A DNA stretch of 33,674 nt from Paludibacteraceae bacterium (GTDB taxonomy: Bacteria; Bacteroidota; Bacteroidia; Bacteroidales; Paludibacteraceae), in assembly GCA_024401535.1 (NCBI GenBank), contig JAKSKX010000023.1:1-33674 (forward strand), written 5' to 3'. Every line of letters begins with the position of its first letter. The first letter of the stretch is position 1. Position numbers and translations under genes: made by a program. The notes under the pieces were generated by a model. It did no database searches and was not told the origin of the DNA. It worked only from the letters and a program-made list of their open reading frames with translations. This document shows positions 15,743 through 24,891 of the stretch, piece after piece.

Positions 15743-16602
15743 ATAACATCATAAGAATTGTTATGATGTTATTTTTATTTTGCTTTCTTATATGACTTGC
15801 AAAGTTTACTTTGTATTCAGATTTGTGTTATATTATAGGAATTTATATACGTGTTGTCTAATCAAGCTTGCTATTCATACGCTCACTCTCAGAACTCATG
15901 CTGAAGAGGAAGAACAGGGTGTTCTGCCCTTAACATTCCTCGTATGGACAACAAGTGTATAATTGCCATATTATATCGTTTGGCGATTCTGTGATTAGGA
16001 AGGGTAGTGCCTCATTATTTTCTAGTCAGTTTGATAACCATAATTATTCTTAGTTATAATATTATAATAATATAATTACCTAATATATCTTATATTTTTT
16101 TTCGTACCTTTTGAATTATCTAATGTGGAGCTGAAGTCCTGATATCTATTCTATATTTTTTGTTGTCTACTATATTTTCGCTCGTATGTGAAGTCAACTC
16201 TCTCTAAGCTTTGTCTAACCTGGTTGATTTGTATATAATGATATAATAATACTTATAGCTAATATATAAAGTATATAATATTATAATTATTATTTTAATG
16301 TTATATTATTAGTTTCTTTACGTCTCTTAATCTTCTCTGCTTGACCAATTTACACATTATGTGATACGTTTAATTTACTCAAATATTCGCAGATTTTACT
16401 TATTTGCTTGCACATCTAGAAAAATCTCTATAACTTGCCGCTGATTATTGGTAGGTTTTGTTGGGTAATTTCTAAAAATGACTTGTTTGGTATTAAGTTT
16501 GTTATGGAAAAATCCAATTATCAAACTGATAATCAAAATATATCATATTAACACTATGAATTATTATTAACAAAGTGTTTAATACTAATTTTAACATTGG
16601 AA
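15743..16602. other. Long AT-rich intergenic region
   Basis: About 860 bases with no gene that I can support. A 60-codon open frame at 15780-15962 has no family resemblance. Runs of alternating AT palindromes recur at about 16054-16073 and 16260-16312. A weak TAnnTTTG box (TAAGTTTG, 16494-16501) without a spaced TTG might serve the next gene. Confidence 0.45.
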
Positions 16603-19548
16603 ATGGCAGATGGGTTTAAAACGATAAAGGAATTTATCGATTATATAAGCGAAACATACACTACAAGAGCCGCCTACAAATTCATTGTAGATGAAACGGT
16701 AGAAAGCAGAAGTTACAATCAACTGAAATCTGATTCATATTCGTTGGCATCGTTTCTCGTCAACAAAGGATACAGCCACAATCACATTGCAATTCTTGGA
16801 GAAACAAGTTATGAGTGGATTGTGTCTTTTTTTGCTGTTGTGATTAGTGGCAACGTCGTGATTCCAATCGACAGAATGCTTCCAGAAAAGGAGATGCTTT
16901 TCCTATTTGGCAAAGGTGACGTGGATTGCATTCTTCACAGTGAGGATTTCAACCGAGTTGCAGATCATGGCAAGGAATCGGTAGAGAGCGTCAAGGAGAC
17001 AATCTCTTTTTCTTCAGACGTTTTCAAGCAGGGTATTAAGACTTCTCACGTCGAACTGCCTCAAACCAATCCCGACGATATGGTCGAGATTCTTTTCACA
17101 TCCGGAACCACAGGCACAAGCAAGGGCGTGATGCTTTCCCAGACAAATATAGTCCATAATTTGAAGGACATCATCAGAATGGACTACGCTTCCAATTTGA
17201 AAAGCCACATAGTCGTGTTGAGTGTGTTGCCTATTCATCACACATTCGAGCTTACTGTGGACAATTTGGGAGTGTTAGGCTGTGGTGCAACAGTCTGCAT
17301 CAACGACAAACTTGAGAATATTGTCAAGAACTTGTGTCTATTCAAGCCGAATATGATTCTTATTGTACCTGCCATTGCAGAGGCTTTCTACAAGAAAATC
17401 CAGGAGGCAATCAAAGACCCAGCCACACAGAAGAAGCTTAATCTGGGACGCAGGCTTGTCAAGATGTCAAAGGCTTTGGGTATGGATGCCAGAAGAAAGG
17501 TGTTCAAGTCGATGTTGGAAAAATTCGGAGGAGAACTAACAAACATCGTAGTGGGAGGTGCTGCGCTTCGTCCGGAGATTTGCAAGTGCTTCGACGAGTT
17601 CGGAATCAATGTTTTCCAAGGCTACGGCTTGACAGAGTGCGCACCTTTGGTGTCAGCCAACTATCCAGGTATGGACAGAGTCGGATCGGTCGGTCAGGCT
17701 GTCAAGTATATGGATGTCAAGATTGAGAATGACGAGATTTTGACCAAAGGTCCAGGCCTTATGCTCGGCTACTACAAAAGCCAGGAGCAGACAGACGAGG
17801 TAATCAAAGACGGATGGTTCCATACGGGTGATTTGGGCTATATTGACAAGGATGGCTACATCTTCATCACTGGCCGTTGCAAGAGCTTGATTATTCTTGA
17901 CAACGGAAAGAACATCTATCCGGAGGAGTTGGAAGAGAAACTTCTTCATATTGATGGGGTGAAAGATGCCTTTGTATATGGAGACAAAGGGCGAATATGC
18001 GCATTGATTCTACCGTTCGAGACTACTAATATTGAGAAGAAGAGGGCAATAGAGAATGAGGTTAAGAAGATTAACGAGATTCTCCCTACCTACAAGAAAA
18101 TCACTCTTGTAACCTTCTCAAACAAGGAGTTTCCAAAGACAACTACATTGAAAATCAAGCGACACGAGCTGCTAAAGACTATTCAGAATCAGTCCGCCGA
18201 CGACGAGGTGAAATATGTTGCACCAAACACACCTACCGAGAAGCAGGTGGCAGAGGCTTTCGAGCAGATTCTGGCGCAGAAGGTCGGCTTGCACGACGAT
18301 TTCTTTGATATGGGTGGAGATTCTTTGAGTGCTTTCGAGTTGGCTGCAAACCTAGGAATTACAGCGCAGGACATCTATGAATCGCCAACTGTGGAGCAGC
18401 TTGCAAAATTCATTGACGAAAGTAGCGACACCGTTCAGGAGGAGAATAATGTGGATGTAAACGCACTTTTGGCGGAGGATGCCAATGTGGTGGTAGAGAA
18501 TCCTCACAAGTGCATCTTCATCACTGGAGCAACTGGTTACTTGGGCGCACACGTGATGCGTGAGTTCTTGAAAAGGAATCTGAATGTCATAGCGCTTGTC
18601 AGGGACGAGGCTCGTTTGAAGAAGACATTGGAGCGTTACTTCCCTAAGGAGTACGCATCATTCAAATATAGGGTAGTGAAGGGAAATATCGAGATGGAGC
18701 ATTTCGGTATTGACGATGACGCATACGCCGCACTAACAAAAGAGGTGGATACAGTTGTGCATATTGCAGCCAACGTTCACCACGCCGGAAACTATGCTGA
18801 GTTCGAGCGAACAAACGTGGGCGGAACAAGGAACGCTATCCAGCTCAGCAAGGATGCCAATGCTGTGCTTCACCACACATCTACGGCTTCGGTTTGCGGT
18901 GTGGGAACAGTTCCGATTCCGCAGACTGACAAGCCGTTCGACGAGTTTGTCTTGAATATCGGTCAGAAGTATGTTCAGAACGTCTATATCCACTCTAAAT
19001 ACAAAGCCGAGGAGGCTGTGTTGCTTGAAAGAGCCAACGGGTTGAGGGCAAACATCTATCGTATAGGAAACTTGACGTGGAGAAAGTCTGACGGTCTGTT
19101 CCAGAAGAATGCCGAAGAGAACGGATTTATCGGAAGGTCAAGAGGTCTATTCAAGGCAAGACTCTATAGTCCGGAGTTGGCAGAGTACCCGATGGATTTC
19201 ACCGCTGTTGACGAGTGTGCGGAGGCATACGCAAAGCTTGTGCTACACAACAGAGCCAACAACGTCTATCAGCTGTATAACCCGAACGCCTACACTATTC
19301 AGGAACTTGCGAGCAAGATGTTCATGAGATTCAAGTGTATTCCTAAGGATGAGTTTGCAACCTTCTTGAAAGAGCATATCATGGACAAGGACATTGCAAT
19401 CTTGTCGTTCTACAGCTCGATTGCTTCTAAGTCAAGAAACGTGCCATTGAACAATGACTTCACAACCAGGACATTGAAGGATTTAGGTTTCAAATGGCAG
19501 AAGATAGGCTTCTTCTACTTGAGATATTTCAGAAGATTCATGAAATAA
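16603..19548 (+). CDS. Carboxylic-acid-reductase-like protein: adenylation, carrier and thioester-reductase domains
   Basis: 981 residues from the ATG at 16603 (an upstream in-frame TTG two codons earlier is less likely). The adenylation domain (about 1-520) carries LFTSGTTGTSKG (Ser167-Gly175), GYGLTECAP and GDLGYIDKDGYIFITGR. The carrier domain (about 540-615) has DMGGDSLS with the phosphopantetheine serine at Ser574. The reductase domain (about 635-981) is of the SDR-type thioester-reductase family: FITGATGYLG for NADPH and YIHSK (Tyr795, Lys799) as catalytic pair. By family logic the enzyme activates a carboxylic acid as acyl-AMP, loads it on the carrier and releases it by reduction to aldehyde. 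It is shorter than actinobacterial Car (about 1170). A phosphopantetheinyl transferase is needed and is not in the window. The substrate is unknown. Confidence 0.85.
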   Translation: MADGFKTIKEFIDYISETYTTRAAYKFIVDETVESRSYNQLKSDSYSLASFLVNKGYSHNHIAILGETSYEWIVSFFAVVISGNVVIPIDRMLPEKEMLFLFGKGDVDCILHSEDFNRVADHGKESVESVKETISFSSDVFKQGIKTSHVELPQTNPDDMVEILFTSGTTGTSKGVMLSQTNIVHNLKDIIRMDYASNLKSHIVVLSVLPIHHTFELTVDNLGVLGCGATVCINDKLENIVKNLCLFKPNMILIVPAIAEAFYKKIQEAIKDPATQKKLNLGRRLVKMSKALGMDARRKVFKSMLEKFGGELTNIVVGGAALRPEICKCFDEFGINVFQGYGLTECAPLVSANYPGMDRVGSVGQAVKYMDVKIENDEILTKGPGLMLGYYKSQEQTDEVIKDGWFHTGDLGYIDKDGYIFITGRCKSLIILDNGKNIYPEELEEKLLHIDGVKDAFVYGDKGRICALILPFETTNIEKKRAIENEVKKINEILPTYKKITLVTFSNKEFPKTTTLKIKRHELLKTIQNQSADDEVKYVAPNTPTEKQVAEAFEQILAQKVGLHDDFFDMGGDSLSAFELAANLGITAQDIYESPTVEQLAKFIDESSDTVQEENNVDVNALLAEDANVVVENPHKCIFITGATGYLGAHVMREFLKRNLNVIALVRDEARLKKTLERYFPKEYASFKYRVVKGNIEMEHFGIDDDAYAALTKEVDTVVHIAANVHHAGNYAEFERTNVGGTRNAIQLSKDANAVLHHTSTASVCGVGTVPIPQTDKPFDEFVLNIGQKYVQNVYIHSKYKAEEAVLLERANGLRANIYRIGNLTWRKSDGLFQKNAEENGFIGRSRGLFKARLYSPELAEYPMDFTAVDECAEAYAKLVLHNRANNVYQLYNPNAYTIQELASKMFMRFKCIPKDEFATFLKEHIMDKDIAILSFYSSIASKSRNVPLNNDFTTRTLKDLGFKWQKIGFFYLRYFRRFMK

Positions 19549-19565
19549 TCGGGTGGAGCAGAACA

Positions 19566-19600
19566 AAAATAGGACAGGCAGAAACCTGTCCTATTTTGTT
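19566..19600. terminator. Bidirectional terminator between the reductase and alcohol dehydrogenase genes
   Basis: A 13-bp stem (AAAATAGGACAGG with CCTGTCCTATTTT, 6-base loop), A-rich on the left and T-rich on the right, lies between two convergent genes and can stop both. Confidence 0.9.
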
Positions 19601-19621
19601 ATGGATTTACAACATTTTAAA

Positions 19622-20791
19622 TCAACCCTTTATATGATTCAAAATCTCCTCAATTTCTTTCTTTCCCAACCATGTAGGGCACCCCTGCATTATAGCTTCC
19701 CACTTCACTCTGCTCACAATCTGAGGATAGTCCTCCTTCTTGATGTCGGCAAACTGAGTCTGGACTCCCAAGTCCGCCAACAGCTGGTCGATAGCCTTGA
19801 TGAAGCCTTCTGCATTGTCGGCTATGCCACTGTTCTTTGCCAAGAAATCAAGGTCTGCTCTTGCGTCTTTCAGTGATGCCCTCAATACATGCGGAAGAAT
19901 TACACCGCAAGCCAAACCATGCGGAATATGGTAGTTTTCCCCAATGCGGTGAGCGATAGCGTGGACAAATCCAACGGCATTTCTGCGAAAGTTTATTCCG
20001 GCATTATAAGCCGCTTTAGCCATTGCCAAACGAGCCTCCTCATTGTCAGGTTCATCCTTGACTACCGGCAGGTATTTGAAAATGTCACGGCAAACCTCAG
20101 GAGCTGACTTTGCATCTTCCTTGAATGCAGGCTTCAATTTGCTGATGAAAGCTTCCACCGAGTGAGTCAATGCATCAAGTCCGGCATAGACGGTAGGATT
20201 GGCTGGTACTGTATGAAGAAGATTATAGTCGAAGACAATGTGTCTCGGCATAAACTTGTCTGTGGCGATGGCGCACTTCTTATGTTTCTTTTCATCAGTG
20301 ATGACAGAGAAATATGTCACTTCCGAACCGGTGCCAGATGTAGAAGGCAGAACGTACAGAGGTATGGATTTGACAAGCGGACGAATATAGAAAGCCATTG
20401 CACTGACCGGCATCCATGAGTTTGTGGCTCTAAGCGCAATCACCTTGGCACAGTCAATTACCGAACCACCTCCGGCAGCGACTACGCAATCGCAGTTGTT
20501 GGCCTTCAACACCGACAACCCTTCCTCCACGTTCTGAATAGTTGGGTCTGGAACGATATTTGTGAACACCGTTGTCTTTATGCCCTTTTCATTAAGCTTT
20601 TCAATCAGTTCGTGAAGCATGTTCTCCCTGTTGATAGTGCGGCTGCAGGCAATGAATACGGACTTATATCCGGCCTCTTCAATAGGTTTGGCCAGCTCAG
20701 AGGCAACGCCTTTGCCAAAAGTGACGGGAATAGAGTCGGCATTTTTCATTTTCATATATAATGCCGCAAAAGCTTGTATCGGGTTCATCAT
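19622..20791 (-). CDS. Iron-containing alcohol dehydrogenase
   Basis: 389 residues, the usual length of group III alcohol dehydrogenases. The nucleotide-binding GGGSVID motif is at 107-113, and the metal ligands can be placed as Asp206, His210, His277 and His291, in GLDALTHSVEAF and FVHAIAHRIG...HIPHG. These enzymes interconvert aldehydes and alcohols with NAD(P)H in the cytoplasm. The gene converges on the carboxylic-acid-reductase-like gene, which would supply an aldehyde, suggesting acid to aldehyde to alcohol. It lies 131 bases after the symporter gene on the same strand and may be cotranscribed with it. No promoter matching TAnnTTTG was found just upstream. Confidence 0.9.
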   Translation of the reverse strand: MMNPIQAFAALYMKMKNADSIPVTFGKGVASELAKPIEEAGYKSVFIACSRTINRENMLHELIEKLNEKGIKTTVFTNIVPDPTIQNVEEGLSVLKANNCDCVVAAGGGSVIDCAKVIALRATNSWMPVSAMAFYIRPLVKSIPLYVLPSTSGTGSEVTYFSVITDEKKHKKCAIATDKFMPRHIVFDYNLLHTVPANPTVYAGLDALTHSVEAFISKLKPAFKEDAKSAPEVCRDIFKYLPVVKDEPDNEEARLAMAKAAYNAGINFRRNAVGFVHAIAHRIGENYHIPHGLACGVILPHVLRASLKDARADLDFLAKNSGIADNAEGFIKAIDQLLADLGVQTQFADIKKEDYPQIVSRVKWEAIMQGCPTWLGKKEIEEILNHIKG

Positions 20792-20922
20792 AATTTTTGT
20801 GTCTAATATTCTTATTTGCGAAGATATAAATTTTTTTGCTTCAAAGTGTCCTATGTGATGAAAAAGTCATTCTAAAAGACAATAGGCAAGCCCGAAAATG
20901 TTTAACGAACTTCAAGATTAGG

Positions 20923-21858
20923 TTAGTTTTTCCCATTCCATTTCTTCAAAATCTGTGCGGCAATGCTTCCGGAGAAGTTGTGCCAGACAGAAAATATGGC
21001 ACCCGGCACAGCCGCCAGCGGGAACATTGCGAAGTGCGTTGTTGCCAGAGAAGTGGCGAGTCCGGAATTCTGCATGCCAACCTCTATGCTTATTGCCGTG
21101 CGTTTCTCCGGAGACAGTCCTATTACCTTGCCAGCCAAATAGCCAAGAGACAGACCAAGTATATTGTGCAGTACTACAGCCACAGCTACAATCAGGCTGC
21201 ATCCGAGGATACTCTGGACATTGTGGGAAACGATAATTCCTATGATAGAGGCAACAACGAGCGTTGAAAACATTGGCAGATAGGGGGTTATCTTCTGTAT
21301 AAATCCATTGAAAAAGTGGCTTGTCACTAGTCCCGCAACTATTGGCAGAATCACTACCTGCACAATGCTGATGAACATTTTTACAATATCCACAGGTACA
21401 GATTCTCCGGCGAGAAGCAGCACAAGAGCCGGTGTCACAAACGGAGCCAGCAGGGTTGAAACTCCCGTCATTGCGACACTTAGTGCGACATCACCCTTGG
21501 CTATATAGCAAATCACGTTGCTTGCAGTTCCTCCGGGGCAGCAGCCCACGAGTATCACTCCCAATGCAAGCTCCGTAGGAAGGTTGAGCAAATGGCAGAT
21601 AGTCCACGCGGCACACGGCATTATGATGAACTGTGCGAGCTCGCCCACGACAATCTCTTTGGGATGCATCAGCACTGGCTTGAAGTCGGACGGCTTCAGT
21701 GTAAGTCCCATTCCGAACATCACTGCGCCGAGCATAGGGTTTATGGTCGCCATTCCTATCCATAGAAAAGATTGGGGGGCAAAGAATGCGATTGCTGTTA
21801 CTGCCACAACAACTATTGTAATGTTTGAGGCTATCCAAGTTGCTATTTTGTTGCTCAT
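20923..21858 (-). CDS. Bile acid:sodium symporter (BASS) family transporter
   Basis: 311 residues with about ten membrane helices. Family motifs are visible: MFGMGLTL near residue 48, CCPGGTASNV at about 105-114 and EVGMQNSGLA at about 255, which form the sodium-binding crossover region, plus AAVPGAIFSVWHN near the end. BASS members move bile acids, pantoate, or other organic anions with sodium across the inner membrane; family membership alone does not give the substrate. The gene is divergent from the DUF2147-ferredoxin-OYE-SDR operon and upstream of the iron alcohol dehydrogenase. The context of reductases that act on hydrophobic enones makes a bile-acid- or steroid-like substrate worth considering, as an inference only. 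Confidence 0.88.
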   Translation of the reverse strand: MSNKIATWIASNITIVVVAVTAIAFFAPQSFLWIGMATINPMLGAVMFGMGLTLKPSDFKPVLMHPKEIVVGELAQFIIMPCAAWTICHLLNLPTELALGVILVGCCPGGTASNVICYIAKGDVALSVAMTGVSTLLAPFVTPALVLLLAGESVPVDIVKMFISIVQVVILPIVAGLVTSHFFNGFIQKITPYLPMFSTLVVASIIGIIVSHNVQSILGCSLIVAVAVVLHNILGLSLGYLAGKVIGLSPEKRTAISIEVGMQNSGLATSLATTHFAMFPLAAVPGAIFSVWHNFSGSIAAQILKKWNGKN

Positions 21859-21880
21859 TTGTTTCTTTTGATTTCCAATG

Positions 21881-21909
21881 CAAAATTACTTGTTTGTTTC
21901 CAAAAACAA
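21881..21909 (-). promoter_or_regulatory. Promoter of the BASS transporter gene
   Basis: Minus-strand TAATTTTG (21888-21881) and TTG (21909-21907), spaced by 18 bases, just ahead of the ATG at 21858. Confidence 0.6.
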
Positions 21910-22079
21910 TATTGAGTGTAAGATATATTTTCAATGAAATCTGAAGGTAAAAAAACAACAAAGTTTCATTATTTGTCAATTTGGAAGATAAAAATGAACT
22001 AAATGTACTGCGAGGCAAATAATTGAGCATTATATTTGATATGTTTGCACAAAAGCAAGGATTTTAAAAATTTTTAAAG

Positions 22080-22087
22080 TACATTTG
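22080..22087 (+). promoter_or_regulatory. -7 box of the DUF2147-EFR1-OYE-SDR operon
   Basis: TACATTTG matches TAnnTTTG, 22 bases before the ATG. Two further matches, TATATTTG (22031-22038) and TATGTTTG (22040-22047), lie upstream. None has a well-placed TTG. Confidence 0.45.
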
Positions 22088-22109
22088 CAGAATATGAACA
22101 TTATTTGAT

Positions 22110-22568
22110 ATGAGAAATTACGTTATGACACTGCTTCTCACACTTCTCTATAGTGTGGCTGCATTCTCACAAAGCGGAGGAGACAAAATTATCGGAAATT
22201 ACCTGGTTGAGTACGAAGGACATCAATCCAAGGTAAAGATCTTCAAGTATAAGGACGGCTACAGAGTTCAGAACTATTGGATGAAAGAGCCTAACCATCC
22301 GGACGGAACACCTGTCAGGGACATAAACAATCCTGACAAGTCTAAGCGCAACACACTGATGACAGAGGTTGTGTTCGTGGACAAGGTTGTTTACAAGGAC
22401 GGGGAGTGGACTGACGGACAAATCTATGACCCGACATCGGGCAAGTCATACAATGTAAAGATGAAATTCGACGATGACAAGACTCTGCATCTCAGGGCCG
22501 GTGTTTGGGGTGTGTACCCAAAGTCAATATACTGGAAGAAACTGCAAACGGCAACGCCTGAAAAATAA
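22110..22568 (+). CDS. Secreted DUF2147 protein
   Basis: 152 residues. The signal peptide ends at about residue 20 (VAAFSQ). The body matches DUF2147, a small beta-rich domain: 'IIGNYLVEYEGHQSKVKIFKYKDGYR', 'GQIYDPTSGKSYNVKMKFDDDKTLHLRA' and a final 'SIYWKK'. It is expected in the periplasm. The family has no proven function; a lipocalin-like ligand-binding fold is often proposed. Only 3 bases separate it from the ferredoxin gene, so it is the first gene of the operon. Confidence 0.8.
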   Translation: MRNYVMTLLLTLLYSVAAFSQSGGDKIIGNYLVEYEGHQSKVKIFKYKDGYRVQNYWMKEPNHPDGTPVRDINNPDKSKRNTLMTEVVFVDKVVYKDGEWTDGQIYDPTSGKSYNVKMKFDDDKTLHLRAGVWGVYPKSIYWKKLQTATPEK

Positions 22569-22571
22569 CGC

Positions 22572-23633
22572 ATGAACTGTCTGCTTCTATACTATACCGG
22601 CACCTTCAACACTCGCTATATAACGCAGAAGTTGAAGCTGCGTCTGGAAAGGGAGGGGTGGAATGTGTCCACCTACGAGATTGATCCGCTCAATAACGAG
22701 AGGCTGGATTTCTCTGCGTATGACATAATCGGTTTAGGAAGCCCTATATATGGCTTTGCCGCTCCGTACGCATTCCTTAAATTCATTCGCCAGCAGAAGT
22801 TTCCTGCCGGTATCAAGGCGTTCATATACAAGAATTCCGGCGAGACGTACCATGCCAATGACGCATCGTCAAAGTATTTTCTGCGCAAGCTACACAAGGA
22901 CAAGGTTGACGTGCAGAACGAATATCATTTCATGATGCCCTACAACATTCATTTCCCTTTCGACGACTACTGCATCCGAGAGATGATGGAGATGAACAAG
23001 AAACTGCTAGAGATACTTGTCAACGAAGTGAAGAATGGAATTCCAAACCTCAGTCCGTACAAATTGTGGCCAAGGTTTGTGACGACTGTAGTTGCCCGTC
23101 CTCAGTACATTGGCGGAGATGCAAACTCTTTTCTTTACCATGTCGATATGAACAAGTGCATAGACTGCGGACTCTGCATCAAGCGTTGTCCGACGCAGAA
23201 TATCTATAGGAAGCCTTCAAAAGACGGTAGGGGAGAGTTCGCCTTCCATCACAACTGTTTGATGTGCATGCGATGTTCTTTCTTTTGTCCCGCAGATGCA
23301 TTCGATATCGGGTTCCTTGAGGACTGGGGCTGGCACGTGAACAAGAAGGGCGGCTACGACTACAGGAAGATTGAGCAGATGCCCCTTGACGAACCCTTTG
23401 TCACAAACAGCACAGAGGGATTCTTTACATGCTACTGCGAAAAATACGAAGCCATAAACAAGCGGTACAGGGAACTGTTCGGGAACAAGCCGGTCGAGAA
23501 TCCCGACTGGGCGCCTTCTCCCGTGTCGGAAAGATGGAAGGAGGAGAACAGCAGGGTGACGGCACTCAAGCACTCTGACCGAACATACAAGCAGGCGAAA
23601 GCCTTTTATATAGACAGTCTTTTCTCTGAATAA
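22572..23633 (+). CDS. EFR1-type flavodoxin/ferredoxin fusion protein
   Basis: 353 residues. The N-terminal 165 residues form a flavodoxin-like domain with an FMN phosphate-binding TGTFNTR loop at 9-15 and 'IIGLGSPIYGFAAPY'. Residues 190-245 carry two [4Fe-4S] motifs: C196/C199/C202/C206 and C229/C232/C235/C239. Such proteins shuttle electrons in anaerobes. The C-terminal 110 residues (rich in Trp, Tyr and Lys) are unassigned. It is the second gene of the operon and its natural partner would be the OYE 27 bases downstream, supplying or taking low-potential electrons; that is inference. Confidence 0.85.
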   Translation: MNCLLLYYTGTFNTRYITQKLKLRLEREGWNVSTYEIDPLNNERLDFSAYDIIGLGSPIYGFAAPYAFLKFIRQQKFPAGIKAFIYKNSGETYHANDASSKYFLRKLHKDKVDVQNEYHFMMPYNIHFPFDDYCIREMMEMNKKLLEILVNEVKNGIPNLSPYKLWPRFVTTVVARPQYIGGDANSFLYHVDMNKCIDCGLCIKRCPTQNIYRKPSKDGRGEFAFHHNCLMCMRCSFFCPADAFDIGFLEDWGWHVNKKGGYDYRKIEQMPLDEPFVTNSTEGFFTCYCEKYEAINKRYRELFGNKPVENPDWAPSPVSERWKEENSRVTALKHSDRTYKQAKAFYIDSLFSE

Positions 23634-23660
23634 CAAGACTAAAACTACTTAATAATTACC

Positions 23661-24887
23661 ATGGAGAATTCAAAACTTTTCACGCCATTCAAACTCGGTC
23701 CTATCACTTTGCGAAACCGCACAATACGTGCGTCTGCTTTCGAGTCTATGGGAAAGGACTTTGGTCCAACTCAGGATTTGAAGGACTATCACGTGGCAGT
23801 GGCTAAGGGTGGAATAGGAATGACTACTTTGGCCTATGCTTCAGTGAACAGAAGCGGAATATCGTTCAACAGCCAGCTTTGGCTCCGTGACGAGATTGTG
23901 CCGGGACTACGTGACATTACGGACGCAATTCATGCCGAGGGTGCTGCAGCAAGCATTCAGATAGGTCATTGCGGCGACATGACTCACTTTTTCACTGCCG
24001 GTTGTATGCCCGTTGGCCCTTCAACAGGCTTCAACCTATATTCGCCGACTTTTGTACGTGGACTCCGTAAGAGCGAACTGCCCGGAATAGCCAAGGATTT
24101 CGGTAAGGCCGTAGAGGTGGCCCACAACGCCGGTTTCGATGCTGTCGAGGTACACGTTGGACACGGATATTTGATTTCTCAGTTCCTTAGCCCTTACACA
24201 AACCATCGTCGTGACGAGTTCGGTGGCTCTCTTGAAAACCGCATGCGTTTCATGAACATGTGTCTGGACGAATGTGTCGAGATGGGAGCTAAGTATGGAA
24301 TGGCTGTGACTGTGAAGCACAATATGGAGGACGGTTTCAAGGGGGGAATAGAAATTCCAGAATCAATAGAGATAGCCAAGGAGATTGAGCGTCGCGGTGT
24401 CGATGCAATCACACTTTCCTCAGGGTTCGTTTCCAAGACTCCTATGGCTGTTATGCGTGGCAGAATACCAACCAAGACTATGGCGCACTATATGTCGTTA
24501 AAGTCGCTTCCGCAGAAGATTGTTGTCTCGCTTTTCGGAAAGTGGCTGATAAAGACTTGGCCTTACGAGGAGTGTTTCTTCCTGGAGAATGCCAAGAAGT
24601 TCCGCAATGAAGTGAAAATCCCGTTGATTTATGTTGGCGGACTGGTTTCCAGAGAGGGTATAGAGAAGGTTCTTGGGGAAGGTTTTGAACTTGTGCAGAT
24701 GGCTCGCGCACTTGTCAACGACCCTGCTTTCGTAAACAAGCTTAAAGAGGGGGACATGGCAACCCGTTCAGGTTGCGACCACCGAATTTACTGCGTTGCC
24801 CGTATGTATTCCGACAAGATGGTCTGCTGTCACAACTGCAAGGACATTCCCGACAAAATCTGGGATGAATTGAAAAAGATTCAGTAA
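23661..24887 (+). CDS. NADH:flavin oxidoreductase, Old Yellow Enzyme family
   Basis: 408 residues forming one TIM-barrel FMN domain. 'FTPFKLGPITLRNRTIRAS' is the N-terminus; the active-site segment is HVGHGYLISQFLSPYTNHR (His165, His168), followed by 'FGGSLENRMRF'. The C-terminus has 'YVGGLVSREG' and 'MARALVNDPAF' for FMN phosphate binding. It lacks the C-terminal FAD/NAD domain of 2,4-dienoyl-CoA reductase and BaiH-type enzymes. It nevertheless keeps a cysteine-rich tail (GCDHRIYC...CCHNC, last 40 residues) reminiscent of their iron-sulfur site, so it may take electrons from the ferredoxin encoded upstream. OYEs reduce activated C=C bonds, including in bile acids and steroids. The substrate is not known. 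Confidence 0.85.
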   Translation: MENSKLFTPFKLGPITLRNRTIRASAFESMGKDFGPTQDLKDYHVAVAKGGIGMTTLAYASVNRSGISFNSQLWLRDEIVPGLRDITDAIHAEGAAASIQIGHCGDMTHFFTAGCMPVGPSTGFNLYSPTFVRGLRKSELPGIAKDFGKAVEVAHNAGFDAVEVHVGHGYLISQFLSPYTNHRRDEFGGSLENRMRFMNMCLDECVEMGAKYGMAVTVKHNMEDGFKGGIEIPESIEIAKEIERRGVDAITLSSGFVSKTPMAVMRGRIPTKTMAHYMSLKSLPQKIVVSLFGKWLIKTWPYEECFFLENAKKFRNEVKIPLIYVGGLVSREGIEKVLGEGFELVQMARALVNDPAFVNKLKEGDMATRSGCDHRIYCVARMYSDKMVCCHNCKDIPDKIWDELKKIQ

Positions 24888-24891
24888 TGTG

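Noticed and set aside
15780-15962. 60-codon frame in the AT-rich region after the partition genes
   Set aside because: No recognisable domain or ribosome-binding context; composition matches non-coding flanks.
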